This document shows, piece after piece, positions 11,009-22,145 of a stretch of DNA of 64,000 bases. Numbering within the stretch: the stretch's first letter is position 1; the number at the start of each line of letters is the position of its first letter. The notes below the pieces were generated by a model. The model searched no databases. It saw only the letters and a program-made list of their open reading frames with translations, and was not told where the DNA came from. Both the position numbers and the translations under genes were made by a program. This stretch comes from Coix lacryma-jobi var. lacryma-jobi (taxonomy: Eukaryota; Streptophyta; Magnoliopsida; Poales; Poaceae), in NCBI GenBank assembly GCA_009763385.1, contig CM019829.1:40252839-40316838 (forward strand), read 5' to 3'.

Positions 11009-12835
11009 GAGTAAATGTGTTAATCTGTACAAAGTACTAAAATTAAGCACTATAGTTCTCACCAACATAATAGTCGCTTATTGAACGTCTAAAATTGATT
11101 AAAGGTTAAGAAATTTTAAAACCCGACTGTCTCATGAAAAAACAGAAGATCTGTCAATTGTTCTTGCAAGTTTAGGATCTGTAGGAACACCAAATTTATT
11201 TTACCCATGTACATGCTCTTATTAGCATCTAAACAGTTTTGCATGAGATAGGAAATTGACATAATGACAATTGTAAGATAAGATTGGATGTTTTGTCTAC
11301 AAATATTTTAGTTGTAGAGATATCTGTCTGTTAGAAAGAAAGAGTTGTGCATATAGGCATGGAGGGGAAAATATTATTGTATAGTAGGATTGCCTAAAAT
11401 CTCACATAACACTATTTCTAGCTTACATAATAGAACGCAGGATGAGAATAGAAACACGAGGCTGGATGGTCAAAAGCTGAATGACAAATAGGTTACATGA
11501 AAATAGTGTATGTACCTCAGATCATGATGTGAAAGCATTACTGGCGTGTACACAACTGAATGGCAAAAAGATTACACAGACTGGTTGGACCATGGACATA
11601 ATAAGTACTTTTAAAGTAGTACAACAACAATAATAATATAAGTAGAGTAGAGATATAGATAATCACAAGTAGTTACTTATAGTAGTAGAGTAGAAAACAT
11701 CAGATAGTTACCTTTGCTAACAACACAGGAGCAGCCTAGAACCCTGCTCGTCGAGCACTCATTGTCAATATTGCTAAGCAACAAAGAAAAGCAATGAATG
11801 ATGTTAAAATTAAAAATCACTTTAAATAACAATGGTGTCGAATGCCATGCTAAGTGGAGAATGTCATGCTCAACAAAGTTGTATGTTAATAAATCACAGC
11901 ACAACTAAAAAATGCAAAGTGGAGAATGGCATGCATATTTCCTAGTCATAGCAGAACAATTTCAGGTTAAAATCTGAGGTACAAAAACAATTTCAGGTTT
12001 GATACATCAGCTGATAATTTTATTTTTCTTGACAATGGTTGCAATTTACAGTTAAATGGTTTTTGCAGCAAATCATGAGAGGAAGAGGAGGCGGCATCGG
12101 GGCGTCGTGGGCGAGCGCACAGGCGCAGGCGCAGCGGTGATGTCAAGGGCAAGATTAGAGAGAGATCTCACGTGAGAGAGAAAATCGGTTGCAAGAGAAA
12201 GAACCGGATGGGAGGGATGCAAATATGCGATGGCACGGGACGGAAGGGGAGGTGAAGCGAAATTTGGTCACACCAAAATAGTGTCCACTTTTTAGTCAGA
12301 TGGACATGGACCAAAAATCAGCAGCAACAGCAGGTAGTCTGAAAGGGAAATTTGATCATTTGCACATGTGCACTAATTTCAGAACGGCATGCTGCCTTTC
12401 ATGAGTGGAGGTTTCAGAAAAAATGATGAATGTTACCGCCTCTGGATCCTAGCAACAAGGTCCCCTTTGGTCCTATGGATTTACCTCTCTTTCATTATCT
12501 AATACAATGACAATTACCTCAACTTTCTCACCAATTCCGCATAACTGATATTTCTCACACTTAAATGACAGCTCTCATAGCAACAAGTGACTACTCTGAT
12601 AGCAGTAGTATTACTATTAAAAAGAATAAGAACAGTAAATGTACACTTCCTGAGAAAAAATAGTGTGGTGAGACATTTAATCAAATGGTATGCCCAAAAA
12701 TAGTATCACTTCAATCTATTATTTTGTTCATCCAGAACCGATTAAAACCCAAAGGAACCATCCCTTATCATCGCAAATCAAGTGAAATTATAAAGCTAAG
12801 CAAGCACACATGATGAGTTCTGCTAGACAGAGAAA
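11009..12835. other. Spacer without a recognised gene
   Basis: Mostly AT-rich. A short GC-rich patch at 12080-12140 gives only frame shadows. The segment near 12245-12290 (GGTGAAGCGA...CACACCAAA) resembles one near 13333-13370, perhaps two parts of one decayed element. Confidence 0.4.
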
Positions 12836-12853
12836 GAGGGAGGGAGGGAGGGA
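12836..12853. repeat. (GGGA)n short tandem repeat
   Basis: Four to five GGGA units at the left edge of the GC-rich island. Confidence 0.8.
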
Positions 12854-13135
12854 GAAGAACCGCATCGCAAGTGGCAGGTAATTGTTGCGCACCTCGTTCC
12901 ACCACCAGTTTTGACCCAGCCACAACGACCTCTTGGCCCAATCCACTTCTTGAGACGATGATGCCAGCGGCAGGGAAGACGTCCACCCGGCGAGCCTGCC
13001 GCCTGCGTCGTCGTCGGGGCCTGCTGCGCTCTCCACCCAACGAGCTTGAGGCCGGCGACTTCTTCCTTCTCGGGGATATGCGCGCCGACGGTGAGAGGAT
13101 TGATGAGCACGGGCGAGAGGGATATGCGCGCCGAA

Positions 13136-13309
13136 GTGGTGGGGAGGGGGTCGCGCGGCCGGCGGCGCAGAAGGGGTGGGGAGGGGGGTCGCGCGGCCGG
13201 CGGCACCGAATGGGTGGGGAGGGGGGCGCGCGGCCGGCGGCGGCGGGGCGCGATGTCGCGCCGAAGGGGTGGGGAGGGGTTTTTTTCGTCGGTGTGTGGG
13301 GAGGGGGGA
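13136..13309 (+). repeat. G-rich minisatellite with quadruplex-forming potential
   Basis: The block GGGGTGGGGAGGGG recurs at about 13136, 13173, 13211, 13266 and 13295, three of them followed by CGCGCGGCCGGCGGC. The long frames on both strands here are by-products of the repeats and base composition, so I call no gene. Each block alone has three G-runs; neighbouring blocks supply a fourth. Confidence 0.75.
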
Positions 13310-13907
13310 TCGTTTCGCACGGAGGGAGAGGACGGTGAAGCGATATTTTTTCCGCACCAAACTTTTGTCCCATGTTTAGTCTTTTTAGTTGTGAGAGATA
13401 GTAAATGTTCTAAAGTTGTAAATGGCGTAACGATAAGGTCCTATTACAAAATTAGAAATTTCGAATTGAATCCATTTTTCTAATTTGCACAGGTTATCAA
13501 GATTGCGCTCTTTTAAATAAAACATATCATGAAGGCTGGTGTTAAACCACATACAAAGCGCTGTATCGTTAGTCCAAATTAAGGTGGAATGTCGTTTTGA
13601 TGATGATGATTAGGCGCGCAAGCGCAACGTAACTCGCTCGTCTTATCCTGCGACTTGTCGGCCTCGATCTTGAGTAAAGAACCATCCATATGTGGGAATT
13701 ACTTAACCAGTTAACCTAACAAAAAAATTTCCACGCATGGACCCAAACATTTGAAACTCAGAAGCTCATCTCGTGCTTGTTATACGTAGCAGAAGTGCGC
13801 GCCTTAAATATGAACACATACATGTTTTATTCTGATTCAGAGAGGCAGCAGTAGTGCAAGTTACTTAATAGCAAGATCGTTGAAACATATTATTGCATTG
13901 GACATGA

Positions 13908-14337
13908 CACTACTGGAGGATGGGCCTTTAGTTCCGGTTCTGGACCCGGGACTAATGTTGTGGTTGTGAAGATTCGAACTCAAGACCGCACAGTTAGCCT
14001 TCACGTGCGTTACCAACTAAGCTACACTACACATCTGACAGAATAAGATACTCCTTTTTAAATTGTGTCTGGAATGACCTTTAGTCTCGGTTGGTGTTAC
14101 CAACCGGGACTAAAAGATCCTTTAGTCCCGGTTGGTAATACCGACCGAGACTAAAGGTCCTACCTTACCAACCGGGACTAAAGAACACTGACCATTTAGT
14201 CCCGGTTGTCTCTCGGTTGCCTCGAGGAAAAGGAACCTTTACCAACCGGGACTAAAGAACTTTTACTCCCGGACACAAAAAAATCGAGACTAATGGCCGA
14301 ATCTGTCTATCGTCCAAAGACCTTTTCTCTAGTAGTG
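13908..14337. mobile_element. CACTA-type MITE, foldback
   Basis: The ends are CACTACTGGAGG and CTCTAGTAGTG, the terminal motif of the CACTA superfamily. They are flanked by a 3-bp target duplication TGA (13905-13907 and 14338-14340). The inside is built from inverted copies of CTTTAGTCCCGGTTGGTA, so the transcript would fold into long hairpins. No transposase; non-autonomous. The left part contains a tRNA-like sequence, annotated separately. Confidence 0.9.
13963..14030 (-). pseudogene. tRNA-like sequence inside the CACTA MITE
   Basis: The minus strand reads a perfect A-box consensus, TAGCTTAGTTGG (14024-14013), and a perfect B-box, GTTCGAATC (13979-13971), 33 bp apart as in a tRNA gene. A GTAACGC D-arm-like piece follows the A box. 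Acceptor and anticodon stems are poor, so I call a degenerate tRNA-like relic and not a working tRNA gene. It may still recruit RNA polymerase III factors. Confidence 0.6.
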
Positions 14338-14443
14338 TGATCATCCATCGTTTGACTAGTCGACATTCGACAAGGGCAGGGCTAGGTGGCTTGAAGGTAG
14401 ATGGCATGGGCAAGTTGACGGTGAAGTCTCTTGCCAAGTCGCC

Positions 14444-14558
14444 CGGCTCTGTTCGGCAGGATTTATTGTGGCAACGGCTCATTTGTAGAACTGATTTGTT
14501 GTGAGAAAAAAATTATTTCAAAAGTAGGCTATATAATAACCTCAAACGAACAGAGCCG
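14444..14558. mobile_element. Small hAT-like inverted-repeat element
   Basis: CGGCTCTGTTCG at 14444 is matched by its exact inverse CGAACAGAGCCG ending at 14558. Short TIRs of this CTGTT type are typical of hAT MITEs. I found no convincing 8-bp target duplication. Confidence 0.4.
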
Positions 14559-14647
14559 AGTCCAGTCCTATCCAACACGGGCACATACGCACCTTGTTAT
14601 ATATATATGTTCCAAATTTAGTTGGTCATTATATTGGCGACTTTTGA

Positions 14648-17621
14648 TGTCACACCCCAACTTTAAGGATAAAATTGGGTCAACGTACTCATGTGTGCCC
14701 AGGAAACAATCACACACATAAGTAGACAAATTACAAGAGTGGCATCATCACATTGTTTATTACATCACGATAGTATCTAAAACAGAGTCTTACAACCTAC
14801 TGAACTGCAGACCACTGATCTGGTACACAAACTAAGCCACAGGGAAACGTCGACTGGGGGAGCAGCTAGCCTAGAAGTCTTCAGGAAAGTCGCCAACTGC
14901 ACCTTCATCTGTTACCCATCCGGGATTTTGCCCAAAAAGAAGATAAACAACAAGCGTAAGTACTCCACGTACTTAGCAAGCTAACATAGGGTTCATGAGG
15001 CTCAAAAAGGCTGACACTGTCTGACTGCAGTTAGCTTTTAAATTGGCAAAGTTTTAAAATTAGAGTAAACGAGTATTGTGCTTAACCCTTAAACCCCTGA
15101 TCCATGTTGTCCATCAATGATAAATGATTCACCATAAGAGCACCATCAACATAAAGTATCATTTAATTAAGTATCATAGTTCTGCTAGTTTTCCGGGCTG
15201 CTCGTGACCGTGAGCACGGCTGTTATAACAATTTTACACTCTGCAGAGGTTGTGCATCTTTACCCACAAGCCGTGTTACCCTTGTGCCCGAGGCGGCCAA
15301 CCTCTTGATCCACTTCCGAGGTAGATCGGCAGAGCACACTATGAAGCCTTTCGCTGGTTCGTCTAACAGGTTAGGGCCGCGAGGTTTCCTTGGCAATCAG
15401 ACATAGCAAACCCCCCTTTCCTATGGCACAAGGCCATCGCAGCTATACTCATAGGAACAGGAGCAGCCCTACATCCGTAGAGGCAAGCCCCTCTTGCGCC
15501 CCTCCGGGGTACCGCTAACAAGTTAGAAAAGGTCCAGTGTACTGAGCTAAAACCAGAGCCATATAGCACTCATGGTAGCACTGTCAATCCCAGCTTTTGC
15601 TAACAGCAGGTTTTATTAACCGTTTAACACATATCATCATGAGAACATATTCATCATTGGACTGGATCGATTATAAGTCAGTTAGCACTAGCAAAGCTAC
15701 CCATATGCATATATCCCACGGGAACAAGAACATCACAGATCACAAAGCTAAGTGGGTTTTCTAAGGTTGTTCAATTGGACACATGCATAAATGAGTGATT
15801 AAAGTAAGGTGTATAGGTAAACAAGGAGATCCCATGCTAACTTGCCTTGGTTGTCGTAGAACTGATCTTCCTGCTGGTCACTGAACGAGGGGTCCTGATC
15901 GCACCACACCGACTCACCGTCTACTCGATCACAACATCACCACACATTCCAGGTGCAAACATACACGATGCAAACAGAGCTGAAGTATTAAACTGAAATA
16001 AAACTTTGATAGAACTGAAGTACGCATCTCTACGATCACAACAAGTTTTGGTTCATCGAAAACGGAGTTACGGCGTGAAAGTTACGATCGAAACGGTATT
16101 TCTAAGGCCCTAAACAAGATTAACTTGGACCCTAAAGCTAAACTGCCCAAAACGGGCTAACAGGGGTATAAACGGGTAGAGCACTAAATTACGAAGCTAA
16201 CGCAATTTGAACGGGTCAAATCGGAGTTAAAACGTGAATTTTATAAGCAAAACAAGGTAGTGGCATTTCTGTAAATAAACTGAAACTATTTTCGGCATTT
16301 AAAATAAAAGGAAACAGATTTTCTCTGAGCTGGACTGCACCTCGATTAAGAAGAAGCACAGGGGGCTTAAAGAAAGATTCTCAAGACTCAGGGAATAGTG
16401 CTTGATGGAGCGCGGGTTGGTTCCCGGCTTCTCCAGGGGCTCTTTAGCAAGATGGCCGGCGAAGGGGTATCGATGATCCTCGGCCGCCGGATTGGAGATC
16501 GGCGGCTCGGATTAGACCGAGGGGCGGGTGCGCGCGTGGGCGGCCGACGGCGCGCACTGGCCGCGGCGTCACGGCGCTCAGCGCGATGTCGTGCGCGGCT
16601 CCGCCATGGCCGAGGCCGGGGAGCTCGCGGCTCAGGGCACCGAGCGCGACACCGACCAAACCGAGGGGTAGGGGAGGAGCGAGAGGCGGAGGAGGTCCTC
16701 ACCACGGCGAAGGGGAGACGAAGGAGGCACTGGAGGTGGCGCCCGGCGTCGACGGCGAGCGCTCGGACGACGACGGCGTGCTGCGGTAGGGAGGGAAAAC
16801 GTTAGGGCGCAGACAAAGAAGTAGAGAGGGAGGGAAAGGATGCGGCAACTCCACCGAGGCGCGACGAAGGCTCGGAGAAGGTTGTGGGAGTCAGAGCGGC
16901 GCCGGGGTGGCGGCTTCAGCGGCGGCGGGCGACGGCGAGGCGTGGTGGCGCTGGTGCTGCGGTGCTCGGGCTCCGCGGTGCGTGCGAGCAGGTGCGAATG
17001 AGGGAGGAGGGGAGAGGGGTGCGGGTGCGTCCGCTAAATCGGCGAAGGAAATCCCGGAGTCGTGGGAGCGGCGCCCATGACGCGCACGAGACGCGGGCGT
17101 GGCGGTTGCGCCCGGGGCGGCGCCGCGCGGGAGGAGAAGGAGGAAGTCGCTGACGGGCGGGGCCGCGACGTCAGAGAGAGAGAAGGGGAGGGAGCGCGGG
17201 ACGCGACGGACGGCAGCCGAGCGCAAGCAGGCCGGCCTGCTGGGCCGCGCGAGCGAAGGGAAAAGGGAGGGCGCCGGCCCGACGGGAAATGAGGGAGAAG
17301 GGAGAAGAGAGTCGGCGGGCTGGGCCTCAGGCCATTCGGGCCGAAAGCAAGGGAAGGAGAGAGAGAGTAAAATGAATTCCTTTTTGATTTATTTCAAAGC
17401 ATTTCAAAACATTTCCAAAAGGAGTTTGAATTCAAACCAAGTTTTACAAAAACCAGTCACTCCAATAAATCCAGTGCATCAGCATGAATGCATAAACATG
17501 TTGCCCCTATTATTTTAATTCAACAAAAATTATTTTAATCCCTAGGTTAAAAGCTTCACAAAAATTCATAATTAAAGCATTTTCACCTATTTTGTTTTGG
17601 AGAAAATTTTAGGGTGTTACA
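14648..17621 (-). repeat. 3' LTR of the Tekay-type element
   Basis: On the plus strand it runs TGTCACACCCC...GGTGTTACA, 2974 bp, nearly identical to 24038-27032. It contains a GC-rich region (about 16430-17350) whose long ORFs on both strands appear identically in the other LTR and are not genes. The other copy carries about 20 bp extra near 25373-25393 that this LTR lacks. Confidence 0.92.
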
Positions 17622-17636
17622 ACTCTACCCCCCTTA
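17622..17636 (-). promoter_or_regulatory. Polypurine tract of the Tekay-type element
   Basis: The minus strand reads TTAAGGGGGGTAGAGT directly before the LTR start. This is the expected plus-strand primer, and it matches the tract of the non-autonomous relative at 35301-35315. Confidence 0.8.
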
Positions 17637-17669
17637 AGATGAATCTCGTCCTCGAGATTCGACCGGAGC

Positions 17670-20576
17670 TTACTCAAACAACTTCGGATAGGATTTCCGA
17701 AGGTCTTCTTCTCTTTCCCAGGTAGCCTCTTCTTCTGTATATCGGTTCCACTGAACCTTGCACATCTTGATAACTCGGCTCCTGGTAACTCTTTCTGCTG
17801 TCTCCAAGATCTTGGCAGGGTACTCTTCATAAGAAAGATCTTCACCTATCTTGATCTCTTCCAGAGGAACTTGCTCTTCAGGCATCCTCAGGCATTTCTT
17901 TAGCTGAGAAACATGGAACACATCATGAACACCTGACAGCCTCTCAGGTAACTGGAGCTGATAGGCCACTTCTCCACGTCTGGCCAAGATCCGGAAAGGA
18001 CCTATGTATCTGGGTGCCAACTTTCCTTTCATGTTAAACCTCCTTACGCTTCTCATGGGTGACACTTTCAAATACACATAGTCTCTCACTTTGAAAACTA
18101 AGTCCCTCCTGCGAGTATCTACATAACTCTTTTGTCGGGACTGAGCTATCCTCAAGTTATCTCGGATCATCCTTACTTGTTCTTCAGCATTTCTAAGAAC
18201 ATCCGGTCCGAACACTTGAGTTTCCCCTGTCTGATTCCAGAACAAGGGAGTTCTACACTTCCGTCCATACAAAGCTTCGAAAGGGGCCATTTTCAGACTC
18301 TTCTGGTGACTGTTGTTGTACGAGAATTCAGCGTATGGCAGGCTTTTATCCCAACTAGTCCCATGCTGAAGGGCACATGCTCTCAACATGTCCTCCAAGA
18401 TCTGGTTTATCCTTTCAGTCTGCCCATCTGTTTGTGGGTGATATGCAGAACTGAACGTCAGCTTAGTTCCCAGAGATTGATGTACCTGATGCCAAAAGTG
18501 AGAAGTGAACTGTGTCCCTCTGTCTGACACTATTTTCTTTGGAACACCATGGAGAGACACAATCCTCTCCATGTACAGTTCGGCTAACCTTGCTCCACTA
18601 TAAGTAGTTTTAACTGGTAGGAAGTGAGCGACCTTAGTGAGGCGGTCCACTATTACCCATATGGAGTCATAGCCTTTCTGTGTACGGGATAATCCAGTGA
18701 TAAAGTCCATTCCCACTTCTTCCCATTTCCACTCGGGTATCTGCATAGGTTGTAACAATCCTGCTGGCCTTTGATGTTCAGCTTTGACCTTCTGACAGAT
18801 GTCACATAGAGCCACATATTCTGCTACATCTCGCTTCAATCCATACCACCAGTACTTTTCCTTCAGATCCAAGTACATTTTGGTACTGCCGGGATGTATG
18901 GAGTAGGCGGATTCATGCGCATCTCGCAGGATAGCATCACGGATAGCTTTCACTTCGGGCACACATATCCTTTTTCCAAACCAAAGAGTCCCATTAGCAT
19001 CCATCCTGAAACCTGGTGCCTTTCCAAGCACTATGTTCTCTGCTATCTCTTTCAATTTCTCATCTTTCAACTGACCCTCACGGATTTCTTTTTCCAAAGC
19101 AGGTTCAACTGACATTGTCACCACATTGTTGACAAAACATAGATTAAGGTATGCCATTTCAGCTCTCAACTCTGCTGACATGTATTCCACTTGCAGTCCA
19201 TTTGCATAAGTTTTTCTGCTCAAGGCATCGGCCACGACATTGGCCTTTCCTGGGTGATAATGTACCTCCAGGTCATAGTCTTTGATCAATTCTAACCAAC
19301 GGCGTTGCCTCAGATTCAGATCTGACTGAGTGAATATGTACTTCAGACTTTTATGATCCGTGTACACATCACACTTATGCCCAACTAGATAATGTCTCCA
19401 TATTTTCAGAGCATGGACAACAGCTGCTAACTCCAAATCATGAGTTGGATAGTTCACCTCGTGCTTTCTCAGCTGTCTAGATGCATAGGCTACTACTCTT
19501 CCGTCTTGCATTAGAACACATCCAAGTCCAAGCCGAGATGCATCACAATAGATGGAGAAACTCTTGTTCAAGTCTGGCAGAACTAGGACTGGTGCTGAGG
19601 TTAATCTCCTCTTTAACTCTTCAAAGTTTGCTTGACATTTATCAGACCACACAAACTTAGCATTCTTTTCCAACAAGGCAGTCATAGGCTTTGCGAGCTT
19701 GGAGAATCCTTCAATGAACCTCCTATAATACCCGGCCAAACCCAGAAAACTTCGGATTTCACTGGCATTGGTTGGCGGGTTCCAGTCCAACACATCTTGC
19801 ACCTTGCTAGGATCAACGGATATACCTCCGTTAGAGACAACATGCCCTAAGAAAGAGACTTCTTTCAGCCAAAATTCACACTTGCTCCTCTTGGCATAGA
19901 GCTGATGCTCTCTTAACTTCTGCAGAACCATCCTCAGATGTTCCGCGTGTTCCTCCTCTGTTTTAGAGAACACTAGAATATCGTCTATGAATACCACCAC
20001 GAACTTGTCTAGGTACTCCATGAACACTTTATTCATCAGATACATGAAGTAGGCTGGGGCATTGGTCAGTCCAAAAGACATTACTGTATACTCATACAGT
20101 CCATACCGCGTGGTGAAGGCGGTCTTAGGAATGTCTGAGTTCCGGATTTTCAACTGGTGATACCCAGATCTGAGATCTATTTTAGAGAACACACATGCTC
20201 CTCTAAGCTGGTCGAATAGATCGTCTATCCGGGGTAGAGGGTATTTGTTTTTAATGGTAACCTCATTTAAAGACCTATAGTCCACACACATCCTCTGGCT
20301 ACCATCTTTCTTATCCACAAAGATCACTGGTGCTCCCCAAGGAGAAGCACTAGGACGTATATACCCTTTCTCTAACAACTCCTTAAGCTGTTTCTTAAGT
20401 TCTTCTAATTCATTTACCCCCATTCTATAAGGTCTTTTAGATATTGGTGCAGTTCCAGGCAGTAATTCAATAATGAACTCAACATCGCGATCAGGTGGCA
20501 TACCTGGCAGATCATCAGGAAAGACATCAGGGAACTCGTCCACCACCCGATCTTGCTCTGCACCACTCGCATCCAT
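17670..20576 (-). CDS. Pol polyprotein: RT, RNase H, integrase, chromodomain
   Basis: 968 codons from ATG 20576. Reverse transcriptase spans about residues 60-240, with LRSGYHQ and the catalytic FIDD near 196-199. RNase H follows (YCDAS near 345, then HDLELAAVVHAL). The integrase has an H-H-C-C zinc region (ALCDICQKVKAEH) and a D,D-35-E core (MDFITGL; VSDRGTQFTSHFW; YHPQTDGQTERINQ). The last about 50 residues (YPAKILETAERV...KMCKVQWN) are a chromodomain-like tail, which in chromoviruses steers integration toward particular chromatin. The ATG follows the gag stop codon with no gap and in the same frame, so the protein is probably made as a fusion read through the amber codon, or the amber is a recent lesion. 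Confidence 0.92.
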   Translation of the reverse strand: MDASGAEQDRVVDEFPDVFPDDLPGMPPDRDVEFIIELLPGTAPISKRPYRMGVNELEELKKQLKELLEKGYIRPSASPWGAPVIFVDKKDGSQRMCVDYRSLNEVTIKNKYPLPRIDDLFDQLRGACVFSKIDLRSGYHQLKIRNSDIPKTAFTTRYGLYEYTVMSFGLTNAPAYFMYLMNKVFMEYLDKFVVVFIDDILVFSKTEEEHAEHLRMVLQKLREHQLYAKRSKCEFWLKEVSFLGHVVSNGGISVDPSKVQDVLDWNPPTNASEIRSFLGLAGYYRRFIEGFSKLAKPMTALLEKNAKFVWSDKCQANFEELKRRLTSAPVLVLPDLNKSFSIYCDASRLGLGCVLMQDGRVVAYASRQLRKHEVNYPTHDLELAAVVHALKIWRHYLVGHKCDVYTDHKSLKYIFTQSDLNLRQRRWLELIKDYDLEVHYHPGKANVVADALSRKTYANGLQVEYMSAELRAEMAYLNLCFVNNVVTMSVEPALEKEIREGQLKDEKLKEIAENIVLGKAPGFRMDANGTLWFGKRICVPEVKAIRDAILRDAHESAYSIHPGSTKMYLDLKEKYWWYGLKRDVAEYVALCDICQKVKAEHQRPAGLLQPMQIPEWKWEEVGMDFITGLSRTQKGYDSIWVIVDRLTKVAHFLPVKTTYSGARLAELYMERIVSLHGVPKKIVSDRGTQFTSHFWHQVHQSLGTKLTFSSAYHPQTDGQTERINQILEDMLRACALQHGTSWDKSLPYAEFSYNNSHQKSLKMAPFEALYGRKCRTPLFWNQTGETQVFGPDVLRNAEEQVRMIRDNLRIAQSRQKSYVDTRRRDLVFKVRDYVYLKVSPMRSVRRFNMKGKLAPRYIGPFRILARRGEVAYQLQLPERLSGVHDVFHVSQLKKCLRMPEEQVPLEEIKIGEDLSYEEYPAKILETAERVTRSRVIKMCKVQWNRYTEEEATWEREEDLRKSYPKLFE

Positions 20577-22145
20577 CTAGTTGACCGTGGCAGTTGGCTG
20601 CTCTTTCATCACCACTTGCACACAGATTCGGTCTCCCTTAGGTGTAGATATAACAACTGACCTTTCTTGGCACTGAATGACAGCACCATGTTGCTTCATC
20701 CAATCCATACCCAAGATGAGATCTATACCTGCTGTTCTTAGCACTATAGGCTTTACTTTAAAGTCTACCCCCCTTAGGTTGACACTAGAGGTGGGGCTCC
20801 AAAAATTTGCAGGCATACTACCCCCTGGTGAGTTTACTATGATTGTTTCTTTCATTGCACATAAAGGCACACCATGCATTCTAACAAATGACTGTGAAAT
20901 GAAGGAATGCGAAGCACCAGAATCAAATAGTACGGTTGCTGGGATTGAGTTGATGCTGAACGTACCCATCATGACATCCGGTGCATCCAGGGCAGAATCG
21001 GCAGCTACATGGTTCACCCGCCCAGTGTTAGTGGGTTGGGTGTTCTGCTTCGGGTTCCCCACTTGATTTCGCGGGACTTGAGGGTTCTGCTTCTTAGGAC
21101 ACTGATGAGCATAGTGTCCTGTCTCCCCGCAACAGTAGCAAGCGTTGGGGTTCTGCTGGGCTGCATTCTTCATGGGAGCGGAGTTGGGTGCCCCCTGGCG
21201 TGAGGCTTGACTGCCCTGCTGTTGGAACCTCTGTCCTCCTGGCTGCTGCTGGTAGCGCTGACCACCTGACTGCTGTTGGTATGGAGGGCACTGCTGGTTC
21301 TGGTTGCCCTGGGGGTACTGTCCCCTGTTCCACTGGTTGCCTTGACTCCTCTGGGGGTAGCCTTGCTGGGGGTTGGTTCGGGGACGAGTGTTGCTCCCCG
21401 ATGACTGGCCTTGGAAGCTTCTTTTCTTTGCTTTTATTTCCTTCCTCTTGTTGTCAACAACGATCGCCCTATTGACCAGGGCCTGGTAGTTCGGGTAGGT
21501 GTTGGACATCAGCTGGAGCTGCAACCCATCATAAAGACCCTTCATGAATTTGCGTTGCTTGTCTTTATCCTGGGCCACATCCTGGGGAGCGTAGCGCGGC
21601 AGCTGAGCGAACTTGTCGCGATATTCCGCCACTGACATGGACCCTTGCTTCAGAGAGCGAAACTCCTCTTGCTTCAGCTCCACGAGACCATCTGGGATGT
21701 GATAGGATCGGAAGTTCTCCTTGAACTCCTGCCATGTAACAACTGGGGCATCTTGGGGACGGCCGAACATGAACGCATCCCACCAGTCCTGTGCAGCTCC
21801 CTGCAGTTGCCCAGAGGCATAGAGCACCTTCTCATAGTCGGTGCACTGGGCAATGTTCAGCTGTTTCTCCACTGCACGGAGCCAGTCATCCGCCTCCAGT
21901 GGTTCAGAGGCGTGAGAGAACACAGGTGGATGGCCCTTCAGGAACTCTCCTCGACGGTCCCTGACTTGAAGAGGTTGAGGTGCTGCCGCGGGCGCCTGAT
22001 CCAGGCGGTTCATCATGGCGTGCATAAGTTGATTCTGCGTGGCCATCAACTGCTCGATGGTCACTGGCGGCGGTGGCGGTGGCGGGTCCATAGGAGCACC
22101 ACGCCCACGGCCACGGCCTCTCCCACGTCCACCCCTTGCTGCCAT
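20577..22145 (-). CDS. Gag with C-terminal aspartic protease
   Basis: 522 codons from ATG 22145. An Arg/Gly-rich start and a proline run are followed by the capsid-type gag domain at about residues 80-235 (DDWLRAVEKQL, QDWWDAF). A glutamine/glycine-rich linker spans about 250-330. A CCHC zinc knuckle (CYCCGETGHYAHQC) lies at 336-349. A retropepsin domain has the catalytic DSG at 408-410 and ILGMDWM near 477-483. The protein forms the particle and processes the polyprotein. The frame ends in TAG, and the next codon is the ATG of pol. All catalytic residues that I can see are intact. Confidence 0.92.
   Translation of the reverse strand: MAARGGRGRGRGRGRGAPMDPPPPPPPVTIEQLMATQNQLMHAMMNRLDQAPAAAPQPLQVRDRRGEFLKGHPPVFSHASEPLEADDWLRAVEKQLNIAQCTDYEKVLYASGQLQGAAQDWWDAFMFGRPQDAPVVTWQEFKENFRSYHIPDGLVELKQEEFRSLKQGSMSVAEYRDKFAQLPRYAPQDVAQDKDKQRKFMKGLYDGLQLQLMSNTYPNYQALVNRAIVVDNKRKEIKAKKRSFQGQSSGSNTRPRTNPQQGYPQRSQGNQWNRGQYPQGNQNQQCPPYQQQSGGQRYQQQPGGQRFQQQGSQASRQGAPNSAPMKNAAQQNPNACYCCGETGHYAHQCPKKQNPQVPRNQVGNPKQNTQPTNTGRVNHVAADSALDAPDVMMGTFSINSIPATVLFDSGASHSFISQSFVRMHGVPLCAMKETIIVNSPGGSMPANFWSPTSSVNLRGVDFKVKPIVLRTAGIDLILGMDWMKQHGAVIQCQERSVVISTPKGDRICVQVVMKEQPTATVN

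Noticed and set aside
12245..13375. A possible TIR element from GGTGAAGCGA-like segments near 12250 and 13335
   Set aside because: The two segments are in the same orientation and only partly alike; no target duplication found.
12768..13483. Long overlapping frames on both strands (up to about 200 codons)
   Set aside because: They are Pro/Arg/Gly low-complexity translations of G-rich repeats, mutually exclusive, without a domain or splice support.
15363..15569. 68-codon frame repeated at 24753-24959
   Set aside because: It is part of the LTR pair; no domain.
16388..17518. GC-rich frames on both strands, repeated at 25799-26929
   Set aside because: They lie inside the two LTRs of the same element and are identical because the LTRs are. 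No known domain.
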